A stretch of DNA of 64,000 nt, taken from assembly GCA_019240475.1 (NCBI GenBank), contig JAFAYI010000029.1:248001-312000 (forward strand), written 5' to 3'. Of the stretch, positions 52,571 to 64,000 are shown one piece after another. Both the position numbers and the translations under genes were made by a program. The notes under the pieces were generated by a model. The model saw only the letters and a program-made list of their open reading frames with translations. It was not told the DNA's origin and did not search any database. The stretch comes from Acidobacteriaceae bacterium (GTDB lineage Bacteria > Acidobacteriota > Terriglobia > Bryobacterales > Bryobacteraceae). Each line of letters begins with the position of its first letter. Positions within the stretch are counted from its first letter, which is position 1.

Positions 52571-55500
52571 CGGCCCCGGCCGGATCAGGCTGGTCCGGCT
52601 CGGCTTCTTCGATTCGCAGAAAGCGGCGCAGCCCGCTCAGCGGATTGCGAGCGAGCCTCTCCAAAGTGCGAGCGCGATACCAGAGCGCGACGCTTGCGGC
52701 ATAGAGGGGTACACAGGCAACGATCGCAAAAGGCGAACGCACCCAATCCCGCGACAAGAGGAACGAGGCCCACAGCCACACGGGCGCCCAACCAACAACT
52801 GAGGCGTAGAGGATCGCTATTCCCACCGCCCATGCCAACTTCGCGACTCGGTTCTTAGCGTTGGTCCGCAAGTCAGATATCGTCAGCGGATAGGTGAACA
52901 CCGTAGCCGGACCGATTCCGAAACACCGTAGAAACTCATAGATGTCATTTCCTCCAAACAAGATCGACACTAGTTGAAGCAGCAGGCCGACTAACAGTTC
53001 TGCGCTCATCGCGATATTCACAACGCTGATCGGCCGTCGCAATCCTAGTAAGTAAATCATGTCGCCTATCGCGGCTGCCTGCACTAACGCAAAGGCCAGC
53101 CATAAGTGCCAATCTCTGCTAGCGGTGTACGATATGGGCCGAAATACATTCACCCAATCCTCTCGGTTGGGAATTCGAGTAGAAGATATGCCTCGGACAA
53201 GCTCGGACCGGATGGGCAGACTCAGGCGAGCGAACAAGAAGCGGACGCGCTTAGACGGACTCAGCCGTTCGAACAAAGCCTTTGTGATCCGTTCCAGTAT
53301 CTCGGTACTGGGCTGATCCGCGGTGGTCTGCTGGGGCTGCTTTTCCGCCTGGCCGGTCAGTTTGCGATGAAGCTCAGCGATGGAGAGTTGACGAAGGTCT
53401 TCCGGTACTTGGCCCAGACGTATTTCCGATCCCGCTTGCGCGCAGGCCGGGAGAACGAGCCTTGGGTCGAGCGTCGCTTTGGGAAGTTCGGGGAGTTCGT
53501 GGGCCGTAGCAAGCAGCGAAACCACTCGCCCAGCAATGATGGGAATTGCCGTATCCTTCTCCGCCTCGAACGGCTCCCAGACCCATGAGGCTTCCGCAGG
53601 GTGGTTCACGTTTATCTCTCTGAGCGCGGCGAAAACCTCGGGAAGTCGAAACAGCGCCGCCAAGGCGTAGCCCGATCGCCTCGCGAGTTCGGGCGAGCTA
53701 TGCCATAACAACGCTGTAAGCGCCACTGCCGCGCCGGGCGTTCCGATGGCTAACAGATCGTTCACCGCCGAGGCGTTGCCACGGTCCGCCAGCGTGCTCA
53801 ATTCCGGCACAGCTAACTCTCCTAGCCGGCGCATAAGCGGCCGAACGAGAGGATCACTCTCGTACAGGCTCGCAAAGATGCTGGCCGCTTGCGGCGTGTT
53901 CGTGTAGGAAAGCGCCTCCAGACAGCGTGCCGTGCGCTGCTCGGTTAACCACCGGAACACAGTCTTCCCGCGCTCGCTTAAACTCGACGCCACGGTTCCA
54001 AATGCCCGCACCAATGCGGAATCGGCGTCCCCCGAGACCAGCGCCCCTTTCATAGAGTCGATGATCGTCTGAGCCGCGCCGCTATCGACCTTCTGCGCAT
54101 CCGCCAGGCACTCGAACGCAGTGACGGGATCGATTCGATAGATTGCTGCGATCAGTTTCGTGGCATCCACATCCATTCCGCACCACAACTTCACCGGTTC
54201 CCGCCAGGCATCGGGATCTCGCTCGAATCGCTCGATCAGCCCATCGGGATCGGAGCGCAACTGCGCGGCTGCGAAATACTCCTGAAGAGTCAAATGCGCG
54301 AACTGGTAACGCTCGCCACCATCGATCGCTAGCAGGAGCGCGCTGCGTTGAACGATCTCATCCAATAAGGGCTTGGCGGTTGCCTGTGGGTCCATGTTCA
54401 GGCTAGGAAGCACTTCCCCCATGCGCCGCAGCACCGTTCGCACGTCCATGCTTCGCCGGTCCTGCTGGTTCTGATCGGCCTTGTCCTGGAAATACAGCGC
54501 CAAGTCCCGCAACACAAGTTGCTTTGGCACCAACTGAAACGCATTGTTCTCGCGCTTCCAGTCGTACAGCAGCAACTCGGTCGCCGTGCGATAGAACTCG
54601 GAGCGGGAGTGTGGCAGAATCACTGTCGTGTCTGTGTACAGCCACGCGATAATCGTCAGCATCAACGGATTGCGCGCCAGCAGCATGATTGCGGGGCGCT
54701 CCAGCAGCGCCGCCATCAATTGATCGACCGATTTCCCATGCGTCCGCATATCCGCCGCCCAGGACCGCAGGAATGCTCGGATCTGCTGGTCGGTGAAGCT
54801 CTGAATCTCCAGCGTTCTATCCACGGATATATCCAGCTCGCCGCCATAGACCTGGGTTCGGCAGCTCACAACCAAATGAACAAATGGAAACTCTTCCAGT
54901 AGATCTTGGATTTGCTTTACCACCTGCGGGCGCTGCGCCGCGCTCACCTCGTCCAGCCCGTCCAGCAATATGAGCAGGTGGCCGCGGTCGAGTTCGCGCG
55001 CGAGGAAACGATTGGGTTTTGGGAACCCTTTGGTCGAAAGCTCACGAGCCAGCTCGCTGCGCAGCGTTATCGCCGGATCATTCAGCCGGTTCAGTTCGAC
55101 TAGTATAGGCAGGCCAAACCTGTGTGGCACACGTGGCCGCACGTAAGTTAGCGCGATATGCCGGAGGAGGATCGATTTGCCCGAGCCGGGCAACCCCTTC
55201 ACCACCAGCCTTGCATTCTTCTGAAGGGCTACATAGGCGTCAATCATCTCGGCCTGCGGAGCGTCGCTCACCTTCAGCGGCACGAACACGGCGCTCAGAT
55301 CGAGCGGGCGTTCCGGACGAAAGGGAATCTTGAGCTGTGAATAGCGCTCAATCATTCGCTTGCGATATCTATTCAGGGGGAGCCGATAGAACCACGGTAT
55401 TCCCGCGAAGAACGTAAACAGTTTCTCGCCGAGAAATTCAAAAAACTTGCCGACCGCCTGCTTCAGTTTGTCGACGAAGATGAGCCCGATAAACAGCAGA

Positions 55501-55787
55501 GCCGCCACCGGCCAACCCGCTTTCGGAATCCAGTTCCAACGGTCCTGCTCTTCTTTGTCCTTCGAGTACTCCTCGTCGTACGCGCGCAGTATCTCCTGCG
55601 GCGTCACTCCCGCGGAGTTCTTCCCCCACATGTCGAGCGCATACTTGCTGTCTTTTCCAGAACCGCTATTGACGTGGCGTTTAGCCGCCTGCCGCACGTC
55701 GCTAAGGATGTCGTCGCGTCTTTCCGAATGACCAACGCTCGCAAGAAGAAGGCAGAGCAGTAATGCTATTCCATATTTCTGTTTCAT
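52539..55787 (-). CDS. Membrane-anchored NACHT-domain STAND NTPase
   Basis: The 1082-residue protein starts with a signal-like hydrophobic segment (about 5-18). A polar stretch and a membrane helix (about 92-105) follow, then a NACHT domain with Walker A GLPGSGKS (198-205) and Walker B HLLILLDGLDEV (270-281). The winged-helix part ends in YQFAHLTLQEYFAAAQLRSD. An alpha-solenoid (HEAT-like) sensor region fills about 570-800. Three to five membrane helices lie at about 893-1037. NACHT STAND proteins are ligand-triggered switches, including animal NLRs and bacterial antiphage proteins. ATG 55787 is chosen because it starts the signal-like segment; the open frame extends to 55940 without a convincing start. 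Confidence 0.85.
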   Translation of the reverse strand: MKQKYGIALLLCLLLASVGHSERRDDILSDVRQAAKRHVNSGSGKDSKYALDMWGKNSAGVTPQEILRAYDEEYSKDKEEQDRWNWIPKAGWPVAALLFIGLIFVDKLKQAVGKFFEFLGEKLFTFFAGIPWFYRLPLNRYRKRMIERYSQLKIPFRPERPLDLSAVFVPLKVSDAPQAEMIDAYVALQKNARLVVKGLPGSGKSILLRHIALTYVRPRVPHRFGLPILVELNRLNDPAITLRSELARELSTKGFPKPNRFLARELDRGHLLILLDGLDEVSAAQRPQVVKQIQDLLEEFPFVHLVVSCRTQVYGGELDISVDRTLEIQSFTDQQIRAFLRSWAADMRTHGKSVDQLMAALLERPAIMLLARNPLMLTIIAWLYTDTTVILPHSRSEFYRTATELLLYDWKRENNAFQLVPKQLVLRDLALYFQDKADQNQQDRRSMDVRTVLRRMGEVLPSLNMDPQATAKPLLDEIVQRSALLLAIDGGERYQFAHLTLQEYFAAAQLRSDPDGLIERFERDPDAWREPVKLWCGMDVDATKLIAAIYRIDPVTAFECLADAQKVDSGAAQTIIDSMKGALVSGDADSALVRAFGTVASSLSERGKTVFRWLTEQRTARCLEALSYTNTPQAASIFASLYESDPLVRPLMRRLGELAVPELSTLADRGNASAVNDLLAIGTPGAAVALTALLWHSSPELARRSGYALAALFRLPEVFAALREINVNHPAEASWVWEPFEAEKDTAIPIIAGRVVSLLATAHELPELPKATLDPRLVLPACAQAGSEIRLGQVPEDLRQLSIAELHRKLTGQAEKQPQQTTADQPSTEILERITKALFERLSPSKRVRFLFARLSLPIRSELVRGISSTRIPNREDWVNVFRPISYTASRDWHLWLAFALVQAAAIGDMIYLLGLRRPISVVNIAMSAELLVGLLLQLVSILFGGNDIYEFLRCFGIGPATVFTYPLTISDLRTNAKNRVAKLAWAVGIAILYASVVGWAPVWLWASFLLSRDWVRSPFAIVACVPLYAASVALWYRARTLERLARNPLSGLRRFLRIEEAEPDQPDPAGAVSSLEPTAAR

Positions 55788-55806
55788 CGCGGCGTTTATT
55801 TGCCGA

Positions 55807-55812
55807 ATTATA
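55807..55812 (-). promoter_or_regulatory. Candidate -10 box (TATAAT) for the NACHT gene
   Basis: On the minus strand a perfect TATAAT lies 19 bases before ATG 55787, within the 87-base gap shared with the divergent small gene. No clear -35 hexamer is seen at the usual distance. Confidence 0.35.
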
Positions 55813-55874
55813 CTTCGTTCGAATAAGATCGCGCACTCGGAGCCGGGAGAAGCTCTCGCTATCATGGTCTCCGC

Positions 55875-57771
<1,897 letters not shown>

Positions 57772-57831
57772 TTATTCCCCGCGCTCGCAGATCCTAAGCT
57801 GTCTTACGCGCGGCTCAAAGAAATTTTCCAT

Positions 57832-59979
57832 GTGAAATTCCGCCCGCTGTCGGGCGATAATAACAGGTTGGTGACTACTCCGGCGCAAACCCTACGAGCC
57901 GCATCCGCCGCCTCGCGCAACGGGGCGCCGGAACTGAATCGCGAGACGCTGGTTCAGGCTTTCCGCACCATGTACCTGGCGCGCTGCCTCGATGACCGCG
58001 AGGTGATGCTGAAACGCCAGAACCGCATCTTCTTTCAGATCAGCGGCGCGGGTCACGAAGCCGTTCAGGTGGCTGCGGGGCTGGTTCTGCGGCCCGGTTC
58101 CGATTGGATCCTCCCTTATTACCGGGACCGCGCCTTGGCTCTCACGCTGGGCATGACCGCCGAAGAGATGCTGCTCGCCGCCGTGGGCGCTGCCCGCGAC
58201 CCAAGCTCCGGTGGCCGGCAGATGCCGTCCCATTGGTCGCTTCCCCGGCTGCACATCGTGACCAGTTCCTCGCCCACGGGCACGCAGTTCGTTCACGCCG
58301 TCGGGTGCGCCGAAGCCAAGCGCTTCCTGAATCCCGATTCCGACGAGATCACCCTGGTCTGCTCGGGCGAAGGCGCAACCAGCGAAGGCGAATTCTGGGA
58401 GTCCATGAACATCGCTTGCATGGAGCGCCTGCCGCTGCTGGTGCTGGTCGAAGATAACGGCTACGCCATCTCAGTCCCGGTGGAACGCCAAACCGCCGGC
58501 GGCAACATCGCCAAGCTGCTCGAAGGCTTTCCGGGTCTCCTTCGCCTGGAAGTCGACGGCGCCAATTTCATCGAATCCTTTCACGCTCTCAGGCACGCTG
58601 TCGAATATTGCCGCGGCGGCCTCGGCCCTGCCCTTGTGCGCGCCTCGGTCATCCGGCCGTACTCGCACTCGCTCTCGGACGACGAGCGCGCCTACAAACC
58701 CAAAGTCGAGCGCGACCTGGAAGCCAGCCGCGACCCCATCAACGCCTTCCCGGAGTTTCTGATTCGCGAAGGTTACGCCGAGCGCCTGGAGATCGATCGC
58801 ATCATTCACGATATCGATCTGGAGGTCGCCGAAATCACCCAGCGCGTTCTTCAAGAACCCGGGCCGCCGTCCGGCTCCGCTTTCGTTCATCTCTATTCGG
58901 ACGCCGTCGATCCCACCGCGGCAAGCTTCGAGATGCAGCCGCACTTCAGCGGCCAGCCGCGCACCATGATCGATTCCATCAATCAAACGCTCGCCGAAGA
59001 GATGCGCCGCGACGAACGCGTTGTGGTCTTCGGGGAGGACGTCGCCGATTGCAGCCGCGAACAGTATCTCAGCGAAGTAAAGGGCAAAGGCGGCGTCTTT
59101 AAGGCCACCGCTAATCTGCAGCGGGAATTCGGCGCGGCGCGCTGTTTCAATACGCCCATTGCCGAAGCTTCTATCGTGGGCCGCGCCGTCGGCCTGGCGG
59201 CCCGCGGCCTAAAGCCCATCCCCGAAATTCAATTCTTCGATTACATCTGGCCCGCCATGATGCAGCTCCGCGATGAGGTCGCCACTTTCCGCTGGCGCTC
59301 GAACGGCGGCTTCTCGTGTCCCATGGTCGTCCGCGTTCCCATTGGCGGCTATCTCACCGGAGGCGCCATTTATCACAGCCAGTGCGGCGAGTCCATTTTC
59401 ACGCACATTCCCGGCCTGCGCGTCGTCTTTCCGTCTAACGCTCTCGACGCCTGCGGCCTGCTGCGTACCGCTATCCGCTGCGACGATCCCGTCCTGTTCC
59501 TTGAGCACAAAAAGCTTTATCGCGAGCCGTACAACCGCGCGCCTCATCCCGGCGTCGATTACACCGTTCCTTTCGGGCGCGCGAAAACGGTCAAGCTCGG
59601 CCAGGATCTCACCATCGTGACCTATGGCGCGCTTGTCCAAAAATCCTTGCAAGCCGCCTTGCAACTGGAGCAGCGCCGCGATGTATCCATCGAAGTGATA
59701 GACCTTCGCTCACTCTCGCCTTATGATTGGGAAGCCATCGCCACCTCCGTCGCGAAGACCAGCCGCGTGCTGATCGCTCACGAAGATACGCTGTCCTGGG
59801 GCTTCGGCGCCGAACTCGGGGCGCGAATAGCAAGCGAGCTGTTCACCAGCCTCGATGCCCCGGTCGGCCGCGTCGGCGCGCTCGATACGTGGGTCGCCTA
59901 CAATCCCCATCTCGAAGACGAAATCCTCCCGCAGGTATCCAACATTGTCCAGGAAGGCGAGCGGCTGCTGGCGTTTTAA
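57832..59979 (+). CDS. Fused 2-oxoacid dehydrogenase E1 (alpha-beta), branched-chain type
   Basis: The 715-residue protein joins both halves of a thiamine-diphosphate E1. The alpha half (about 40-345) has [20 protein letters not shown] and the ThDP/Mg motif [20 protein letters not shown] ending in N. The beta half (about 370-715) has the pyrimidine-binding domain ([30 protein letters not shown] [20 protein letters not shown]) and the transketolase C domain ([20 protein letters not shown]). It resembles 2-oxoisovalerate dehydrogenase, which starts branched-chain 2-oxoacid breakdown. E2 and E3 genes are not in the window. It starts with GTG; a GTG about 13 codons downstream is an alternative. 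Confidence 0.88.
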   Translation: MKFRPLSGDNNRLVTTPAQTLRAASAASRNGAPELNRETLVQAFRTMYLARCLDDREVMLKRQNRIFFQISGAGHEAVQVAAGLVLRPGSDWILPYYRDRALALTLGMTAEEMLLAAVGAARDPSSGGRQMPSHWSLPRLHIVTSSSPTGTQFVHAVGCAEAKRFLNPDSDEITLVCSGEGATSEGEFWESMNIACMERLPLLVLVEDNGYAISVPVERQTAGGNIAKLLEGFPGLLRLEVDGANFIESFHALRHAVEYCRGGLGPALVRASVIRPYSHSLSDDERAYKPKVERDLEASRDPINAFPEFLIREGYAERLEIDRIIHDIDLEVAEITQRVLQEPGPPSGSAFVHLYSDAVDPTAASFEMQPHFSGQPRTMIDSINQTLAEEMRRDERVVVFGEDVADCSREQYLSEVKGKGGVFKATANLQREFGAARCFNTPIAEASIVGRAVGLAARGLKPIPEIQFFDYIWPAMMQLRDEVATFRWRSNGGFSCPMVVRVPIGGYLTGGAIYHSQCGESIFTHIPGLRVVFPSNALDACGLLRTAIRCDDPVLFLEHKKLYREPYNRAPHPGVDYTVPFGRAKTVKLGQDLTIVTYGALVQKSLQAALQLEQRRDVSIEVIDLRSLSPYDWEAIATSVAKTSRVLIAHEDTLSWGFGAELGARIASELFTSLDAPVGRVGALDTWVAYNPHLEDEILPQVSNIVQEGERLLAF

Positions 59980-59982
59980 GTA

Positions 59983-60711
59983 GTGAAAACCCTTTCCGCC
60001 CTTCTGCTCGTTTGCGCCTCCGTTGCCGCGCCCTCCTGGTCTGCGCAGGCCGCCGGCAAATCCGTCGATCAAGTGCTCAACGCCTATATCCAGGCCCTCG
60101 GCGGCCAATCCGCTATCGACCACATCGATGACCGTCAGATCGAGGCCAAAGTCCGTCACGCCGGAAAAGTCGTATACTTCTGGGCCAAGCCCAACAAGGT
60201 CGTACGGATCGCTCACGGCGAGAAAGTGGGCTTCGACGGCAGCACCGGTTGGATGCTCTCCCGCAAGAAAAAGATCACCAAGCTACCCAAGCCGGAGCAG
60301 CAGGAACTTGAGATGAACGCCAATCCCGTTCGCTATGTGCATCTGCATGATCTGTACAGCGAAATCGATCCTGCCGCGCCCGAGCGCCTGAACGGTCGCG
60401 CCGTGGATGTTCTGGTCGTTCCCAATAACATCGGCTCTACTAAGTTCTATTTCGATTCGGCCGTCCACTTACTCGTGCGGATTGAAGAATTCGGAGTCAC
60501 CTCGGCCTATTACAAACAGGTCACCGAATTTTCCGATTACAAGCGCGTGGATGGGATTCAATACCCGTTCCGCATCCTGCATACCACGACGGCGCCTGGG
60601 ATGAAGGACAAAGAGATCGCCGTCTCAAGCATCACTCAGAATGTCGGATTGAAGCCTGAGTTCTTCACCCGGCCCCAAATTGGAGCGGTTACTCTCGGCG
60701 GAAAGAGATGA
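59983..60711 (+). CDS. Exported LolA/LppX-like protein of unknown role
   Basis: A 242-residue protein with a signal peptide (about 1-24, LSALLLVCASVAAPSWSAQA). A mixed fold opens with VDQVLNAYIQALGGQSAIDH and continues through a run of beta strands (VRHAGKVVYFWAKPNKVVRI, FDGSTGWMLSRKKKI and YYKQVTEFSDYKRVDGIQYP). This matches the outer-membrane lipoprotein-sorting-like proteins common in Acidobacteriota, which may bind lipids or act as lipoprotein carriers. It starts with GTG three bases after the E1 stop, so the two are probably co-transcribed although their functions do not obviously fit. It is convergent with the broken amidohydrolase. Confidence 0.65.
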   Translation: MKTLSALLLVCASVAAPSWSAQAAGKSVDQVLNAYIQALGGQSAIDHIDDRQIEAKVRHAGKVVYFWAKPNKVVRIAHGEKVGFDGSTGWMLSRKKKITKLPKPEQQELEMNANPVRYVHLHDLYSEIDPAAPERLNGRAVDVLVVPNNIGSTKFYFDSAVHLLVRIEEFGVTSAYYKQVTEFSDYKRVDGIQYPFRILHTTTAPGMKDKEIAVSSITQNVGLKPEFFTRPQIGAVTLGGKR

Positions 60712-60712
60712 G

Positions 60713-61991
60713 TCAACGGCGGTAAATCACACCGCCTTTCATCACAAAAGAGATCTTCCGCACGGCGCCGATATCCTCCAGCGGATTTCCCGGCACGGCA
60801 ATCACATCGGCCAGGTAACCCGGCTTCAGCTCGCCGATCTCTCCTTGCCAATCGAGCAGCTTCGCTCCGTTGATCAAGTCGGCTTGCAGCGCGGCGGCGG
60901 ACGTCATCCCGAACTTCACCATCAGAACCAGCTCTCGCGCCTGCGTCCCGTGCGGGAACGGGCCCACATCGGAACCCACCGCCATCGGCACGCCGGCGGC
61001 AAGCTGGTTGCGAAACTCCTTGGCGTGATATTCAAACAACGCTCGCTCGCGTTCGGCCTGCGCGGGCGTCGCCGCATGATCCGCGAAATATTCGAAGATC
61101 GTAAACGTCGGCACGGCGGGAATCTGTTTCTCCCGCATCAGCCGCATCGTTTCCGCGCTCAGCTCCAGCGCATGATCGATGGAGGCGACGCCTGCCTGCG
61201 CCGCATAAAGCGTCCCCGGCTCGCCCGTCGCATGCACTGCGACGCGCTTGCCCGTTCGCGCCGTCTCTTCCACCGCCGCGCTCAGTTGTGAGCGGCTGTA
61301 TTGATATGGGGTATGAAAAACGCCGTCGCGCAGAGTGTCCCTTCCGGTCTCATACATCTTGATGAAGTCCGCGCCTTCCTTGATCTGCTCGCGAATGGCG
61401 CTTACTATTTCGTCTACGTTATTCGCATAAGTCGCGTTCGACAGCACATGCTGCGCGGGATTGAACTCGATGGCGTCCTCATGCCCCCCCCAATATGTCG
61501 ATTGCGTTCCCGCTGATCCGCAGTCGCGGCCCGGGAACCAGCCCCTGGTCAATCGCATTCCGAACAGCCGTATCCGCGGAGCCCGCGCCTTCGGTCCCCA
61601 TATCGCGCTCGGCCGTAAATCCCGCCATTAAATCCGCCCGCGCCGCCAGCACGGCCGTTACGGTGCGCCGCGGCACGGATTCTTCGACCGTCTGCAAGTC
61701 TTCCGCCCCCGGATGCAGGAACAGGTGCACGTGCGCGTCGATCAATCCCGGCATCAACGTCACATCGCCCAGATCGATGAACTCCGCGCCCGCGGGATGC
61801 GGAACCGAGGCGCCGACCGCGCTGATGCGCTCGCCCGTAACCAGCACTTCTCCGGGCGACAGCACGTGCCCGCCCGCGACATCCAGCAAGCGCGCGGCGT
61901 GCAACACCGTAGGCTTCGCCTCGGGAGGCGGCGTCTGGCAGGGCGCCGATTGCCACGCGAGCGTCAATAGGACAACAACGCGCCAGATCAA
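60713..61991 (-). pseudogene. Secreted imidazolonepropionase-like amidohydrolase, split by a frameshift at C8
   Basis: The 5' part (61991 to 61479) encodes a signal peptide, VLHAARLLDVAGGHVLSPGE and the metal-site motif LMPGLIDAHVHLFLHPG, then stops after SGNAIDILGGA. The 3' part continues in another frame with HEDAIEFNPAQHVLSNATYA, FIKMYETGRD (metal-bridging Lys region), VHATGEPGTLYAAQAGVASI with DHALE, and VAVGSDVG. Joined, they give one amidohydrolase of about 420 residues with all metal ligands. The break coincides with a run of eight C (61484-61491 on the plus strand); losing or gaining bases there restores the frame. It may be a sequencing error, phase variation or a true pseudogene. 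It overlaps the GMC gene by four bases. Confidence 0.85.
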
Positions 61992-63643
61992 CTCAGCTCG
62001 CCGTTCTTCGCCGCGCGGATCATGTAATCCGCCGCATGATAGGAAAGCGCCTGAATCGTCGCGGTCGGCTGCTGCCGCGCGGACGTCACGAAGTTACTCC
62101 CGTCCACCACAAACAAATTGGGCACGTCATGTGCTCGACTATATCGATTCACCACGGATTTCTTGGGATCGTTTCCCATGCGGCAAGTGCCCATCAAGTG
62201 TACCGATGTATCCACCGAAGCGCCCGCGGGTGTTGACCAAGCTTTTTTCGCGCCCATGGCCTCGAAGATCTCGTGCTCGCGAGCCGCCAGCCAGTTCAAG
62301 TTCGCGATATCGTCCGCATGATTTTCGAACGTAATGCGAACCGCCGGCACGCCCCACGCATCCTTGATTTCGGGATCCAGGCTCACAGAGTTCTTCTCCA
62401 TTGGCAGCGACGTTGCGTGCGCCAACAGCGTCATCGTTCGAGTAAAGTATTCGCCGAACATCTTCTTATATTCCAGTCCCCACTTAGGCGCATCGTCCGG
62501 CAATCCGCCCAGCGCGAATGAGGCTGGATAGTATTGGAATCGCGCGTCGATCCCGCCGCCGCCATAGAATCCGCGCTTCGCGTCGGCGGCGTAGTAATCG
62601 TGGATGACTCTAGTCACCTGAATGCTCTTGTATTCGTTCAGCTGATGTTCGAATACGCCGCTCGCCATTATGCCGTTGTCCCACATCAGGTGCTTGCCCA
62701 CCAGGCCGCTCGAATTCGCCAGCCCTTGCGGAAACAGGGTCGATTTCGAAACCAGCAGCAGCTTCGGCGATTCCACTCCGTTCGCGCAAACCGCGACCGC
62801 GCGCGCCCGCTGGAATATCTCTTTCCGCTCGGCGTCGAAATAAATCGCGCCCGTCGCGCGTCCGTTGGCGTCCACCTCTATCTTGCGAACATAAGAATTC
62901 GGCCGTATCTCGCAGCGTCCGGTCTTTTCGGCCATCGGAATGACGCTCGCAAGCGAACTCGATTTCGCAGCCATCTCGCATCCGAACGCTTCGCAGAATC
63001 CGCAGTGCACGCATGCGCTACGTCCACGATAAGGCCGAGAGAGTATGGCCACGGGCGCCGGGAACGGATGCAGCCCCAGTTTCTTCGTCGCCCGTTCGAA
63101 CAAAACTCCGGACGACTTCACCGGCATCGGCGGCAGCGGATACGGCTTCGAACGCGGCGCCTCGAACGGATTCGCTCCCGCCAAACCGGAAATGCCCAGG
63201 TCGTACTCCGCCTTCGTATAGAAGGGTTCCAGATCCTCATACCTGATCGGCCAATCGGCGAACGCGGTTCCCGGCACGTCTCCGAACAGGCTGCGCTCAT
63301 GAAAATCCGCCTCATGAAACCGCCAGTAATTCGCGGTAAAGTGTACCGAGCCTCCGCCCACTTGCCGGCCATACATGATGGCTTTCCTCGGGACCGCCGG
63401 CTCGGTCTCGTTCCTGCGGAAAAGAACCGGCTGCAATTTCGTGTTGTTCGTGTAGCCGCCCTCGAAAAGAAACTTGATCTCATCGTGCGAGAAATCCTTC
63501 TCATGCACATACGGACCTTGCTCCAGGACAACCACGCTGAACCCGGCGGTCGATAGCTCCTTGGCCATTACGCCGCCCGCTGCCCCGGCGCCTATCACGA
63601 GGAAGTCGACCGCCTCAGCCGGCCTATACTGCGGACCCTTCAT
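61988..63643 (-). CDS. GMC-family FAD oxidoreductase (gluconate 2-dehydrogenase flavoprotein-like)
   Basis: The 551-residue protein has the FAD-binding start VDFLVIGAGAAGGVMAKELS, the GMC segment MYGRQVGGGSVHFTANYWRF, a CVHCGFCEAFGCEM cysteine cluster, and the C-terminal GMC_C region (SVHLMGTCRMGNDPKKSVVN, then NLFVVDGSNFVTSARQQPTA). These oxidise sugars or polyols outside the cytoplasm, passing electrons to a cytochrome. Its ATG overlaps the stop of the subunit-3-like gene (ATGA). A GTG at 63682 would give a longer form overlapping that gene further. No twin-arginine signal is seen on it, so export probably relies on the partner. Confidence 0.9.
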   Translation of the reverse strand: MKGPQYRPAEAVDFLVIGAGAAGGVMAKELSTAGFSVVVLEQGPYVHEKDFSHDEIKFLFEGGYTNNTKLQPVLFRRNETEPAVPRKAIMYGRQVGGGSVHFTANYWRFHEADFHERSLFGDVPGTAFADWPIRYEDLEPFYTKAEYDLGISGLAGANPFEAPRSKPYPLPPMPVKSSGVLFERATKKLGLHPFPAPVAILSRPYRGRSACVHCGFCEAFGCEMAAKSSSLASVIPMAEKTGRCEIRPNSYVRKIEVDANGRATGAIYFDAERKEIFQRARAVAVCANGVESPKLLLVSKSTLFPQGLANSSGLVGKHLMWDNGIMASGVFEHQLNEYKSIQVTRVIHDYYAADAKRGFYGGGGIDARFQYYPASFALGGLPDDAPKWGLEYKKMFGEYFTRTMTLLAHATSLPMEKNSVSLDPEIKDAWGVPAVRITFENHADDIANLNWLAAREHEIFEAMGAKKAWSTPAGASVDTSVHLMGTCRMGNDPKKSVVNRYSRAHDVPNLFVVDGSNFVTSARQQPTATIQALSYHAADYMIRAAKNGELS

Positions 63644-64000
63644 TTCACCTCCGCATCGTAATAGCCGAACGGCGGTCTCCACGACATACGGTTCTCGAAA
63701 CCGATATACTTCCAGCCAACCATGCCGCGGTTTCCGCCATAACTCGGGTTGCCCAAGAAGCCCAGCACCGTGTGAGTCCTTATAAGTTCAAAAAAATCCG
63801 ATTTCTCGAAGGATTGCAATAACTCTATTTGCTGCTCGTGCGATAGAGACGCCGCGTCCTTCGACTCGCGAAACAGCTTCGTTCGATTTCGGTTCAGTTC
63901 GAGGAAGCCCGTCCGGTAGCTCTCCTGCTGATCCGAATCGAACGTAGTCAGCGCCCGATCGATGAAAAAGACGATTCCCGCTTCTTTCGCGCCGGGCCCA
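63640..64000 (-). CDS. Gluconate 2-dehydrogenase subunit 3-like protein (5' end outside window)
   Basis: The minus strand from the window end to 63640 is open for 119 codons. It reads FIDRALTTFDSDQQESYRTG, FLELNRNRTKLFRESKDAAS, then THTVLGFLGNPSYGGNRGMV with GWKYIGFE, and closes with SWRPPFGYYDAEVK. The G-N-P-x-Y-G-G-N segment near the C-terminus is the hallmark of gluconate 2-dehydrogenase subunit 3 (PF13618), the small exported partner of GMC flavoproteins, often with a Tat signal (missing here because of the cut). The stop overlaps the GMC start codon. Confidence 0.88.
   Translation of the reverse strand, partial: GPGAKEAGIVFFIDRALTTFDSDQQESYRTGFLELNRNRTKLFRESKDAASLSHEQQIELLQSFEKSDFFELIRTHTVLGFLGNPSYGGNRGMVGWKYIGFENRMSWRPPFGYYDAEVK

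Overview
The window looks like a chromosomal segment of an Acidobacteriota bacterium, most plausibly the Bryobacterales/Solibacter side. This is inferred from gene content and is not proven: high-GC DNA, tightly packed operons, a flagellar cluster split into two divergent operons, PEP-CTERM/NF038129-like secreted proteins, large P-domain/Ig/InlB-repeat proteins, tandem tail-collar (microcystin-dependent-like) proteins and a fused E1 alpha/beta dehydrogenase. No tRNA, rRNA, CRISPR array, insertion sequence or prophage module was seen.

Layout. 1-5.7 kb: a sensor kinase with the start of its response regulator, divergent from a six-domain S1 protein; then an ECF sigma factor translationally coupled to a zinc-finger anti-sigma factor, and a double-PDZ exported protein. 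5.7-16.3 kb (minus): flagellar operon fliK-flgD-flgE-fliN-fliO-fliP-fliQ-fliR-flhB-flhA-fliA plus a second SpoA-domain switch protein. 16.5-21.6 kb (plus): the divergent rod/ring operon flgF-flgG-flgA-flgH-flgI-flgJ-flgM. Sigma-28 (fliA) and its antagonist (flgM) therefore lie at the far ends of two divergent operons.

21.5-23.1 kb (minus): a GNAT acetyltransferase and two tail-collar proteins. 23.4-38.0 kb (plus): a secretome island. It holds two copies of a two-gene cassette (giant P-domain/Ig/DUF11 protein followed by an NF038129-like protein) and a multidomain GH13 amylase. Three of the five proteins end in the same domain of about 100 residues, and one ends in a PEP-CTERM signal. 38.0-41.0 kb: Uma2 endonuclease-like protein, glcE, glcF. 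41.0-45.6 kb (minus): DUF4230 protein, a membrane protein, a frameshifted secreted protein, a small secreted protein, a nucleotidyltransferase with a small partner, and an S1/P1 nuclease.

45.8-52.6 kb (plus): a protein quality-control block, clpB-htrA-lon. 52.5-56.3 kb: a membrane-anchored NACHT NTPase divergent from a small DUF6209-like protein; this pair is the best candidate here for an uncharacterised signalling or defence system. 56.3-64 kb: guaB (minus), fused 2-oxoacid dehydrogenase E1 and an exported LolA-like protein (plus), an amidohydrolase broken at a run of eight C, and a GMC oxidoreductase with its gluconate-dehydrogenase-subunit-3-like partner, cut by the window end (minus).

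How the parts fit. The flagellar block supplies the export gate, rod, P and L rings, hook and the sigma-28 switch, but not filament, stator, MS-ring or export ATPase genes, which must lie elsewhere. The secretome island looks built for surface display and alpha-glucan use. The clpB-htrA-lon block covers cytoplasmic and envelope proteostasis. All functions are read from protein sequence by eye; no database search was run.
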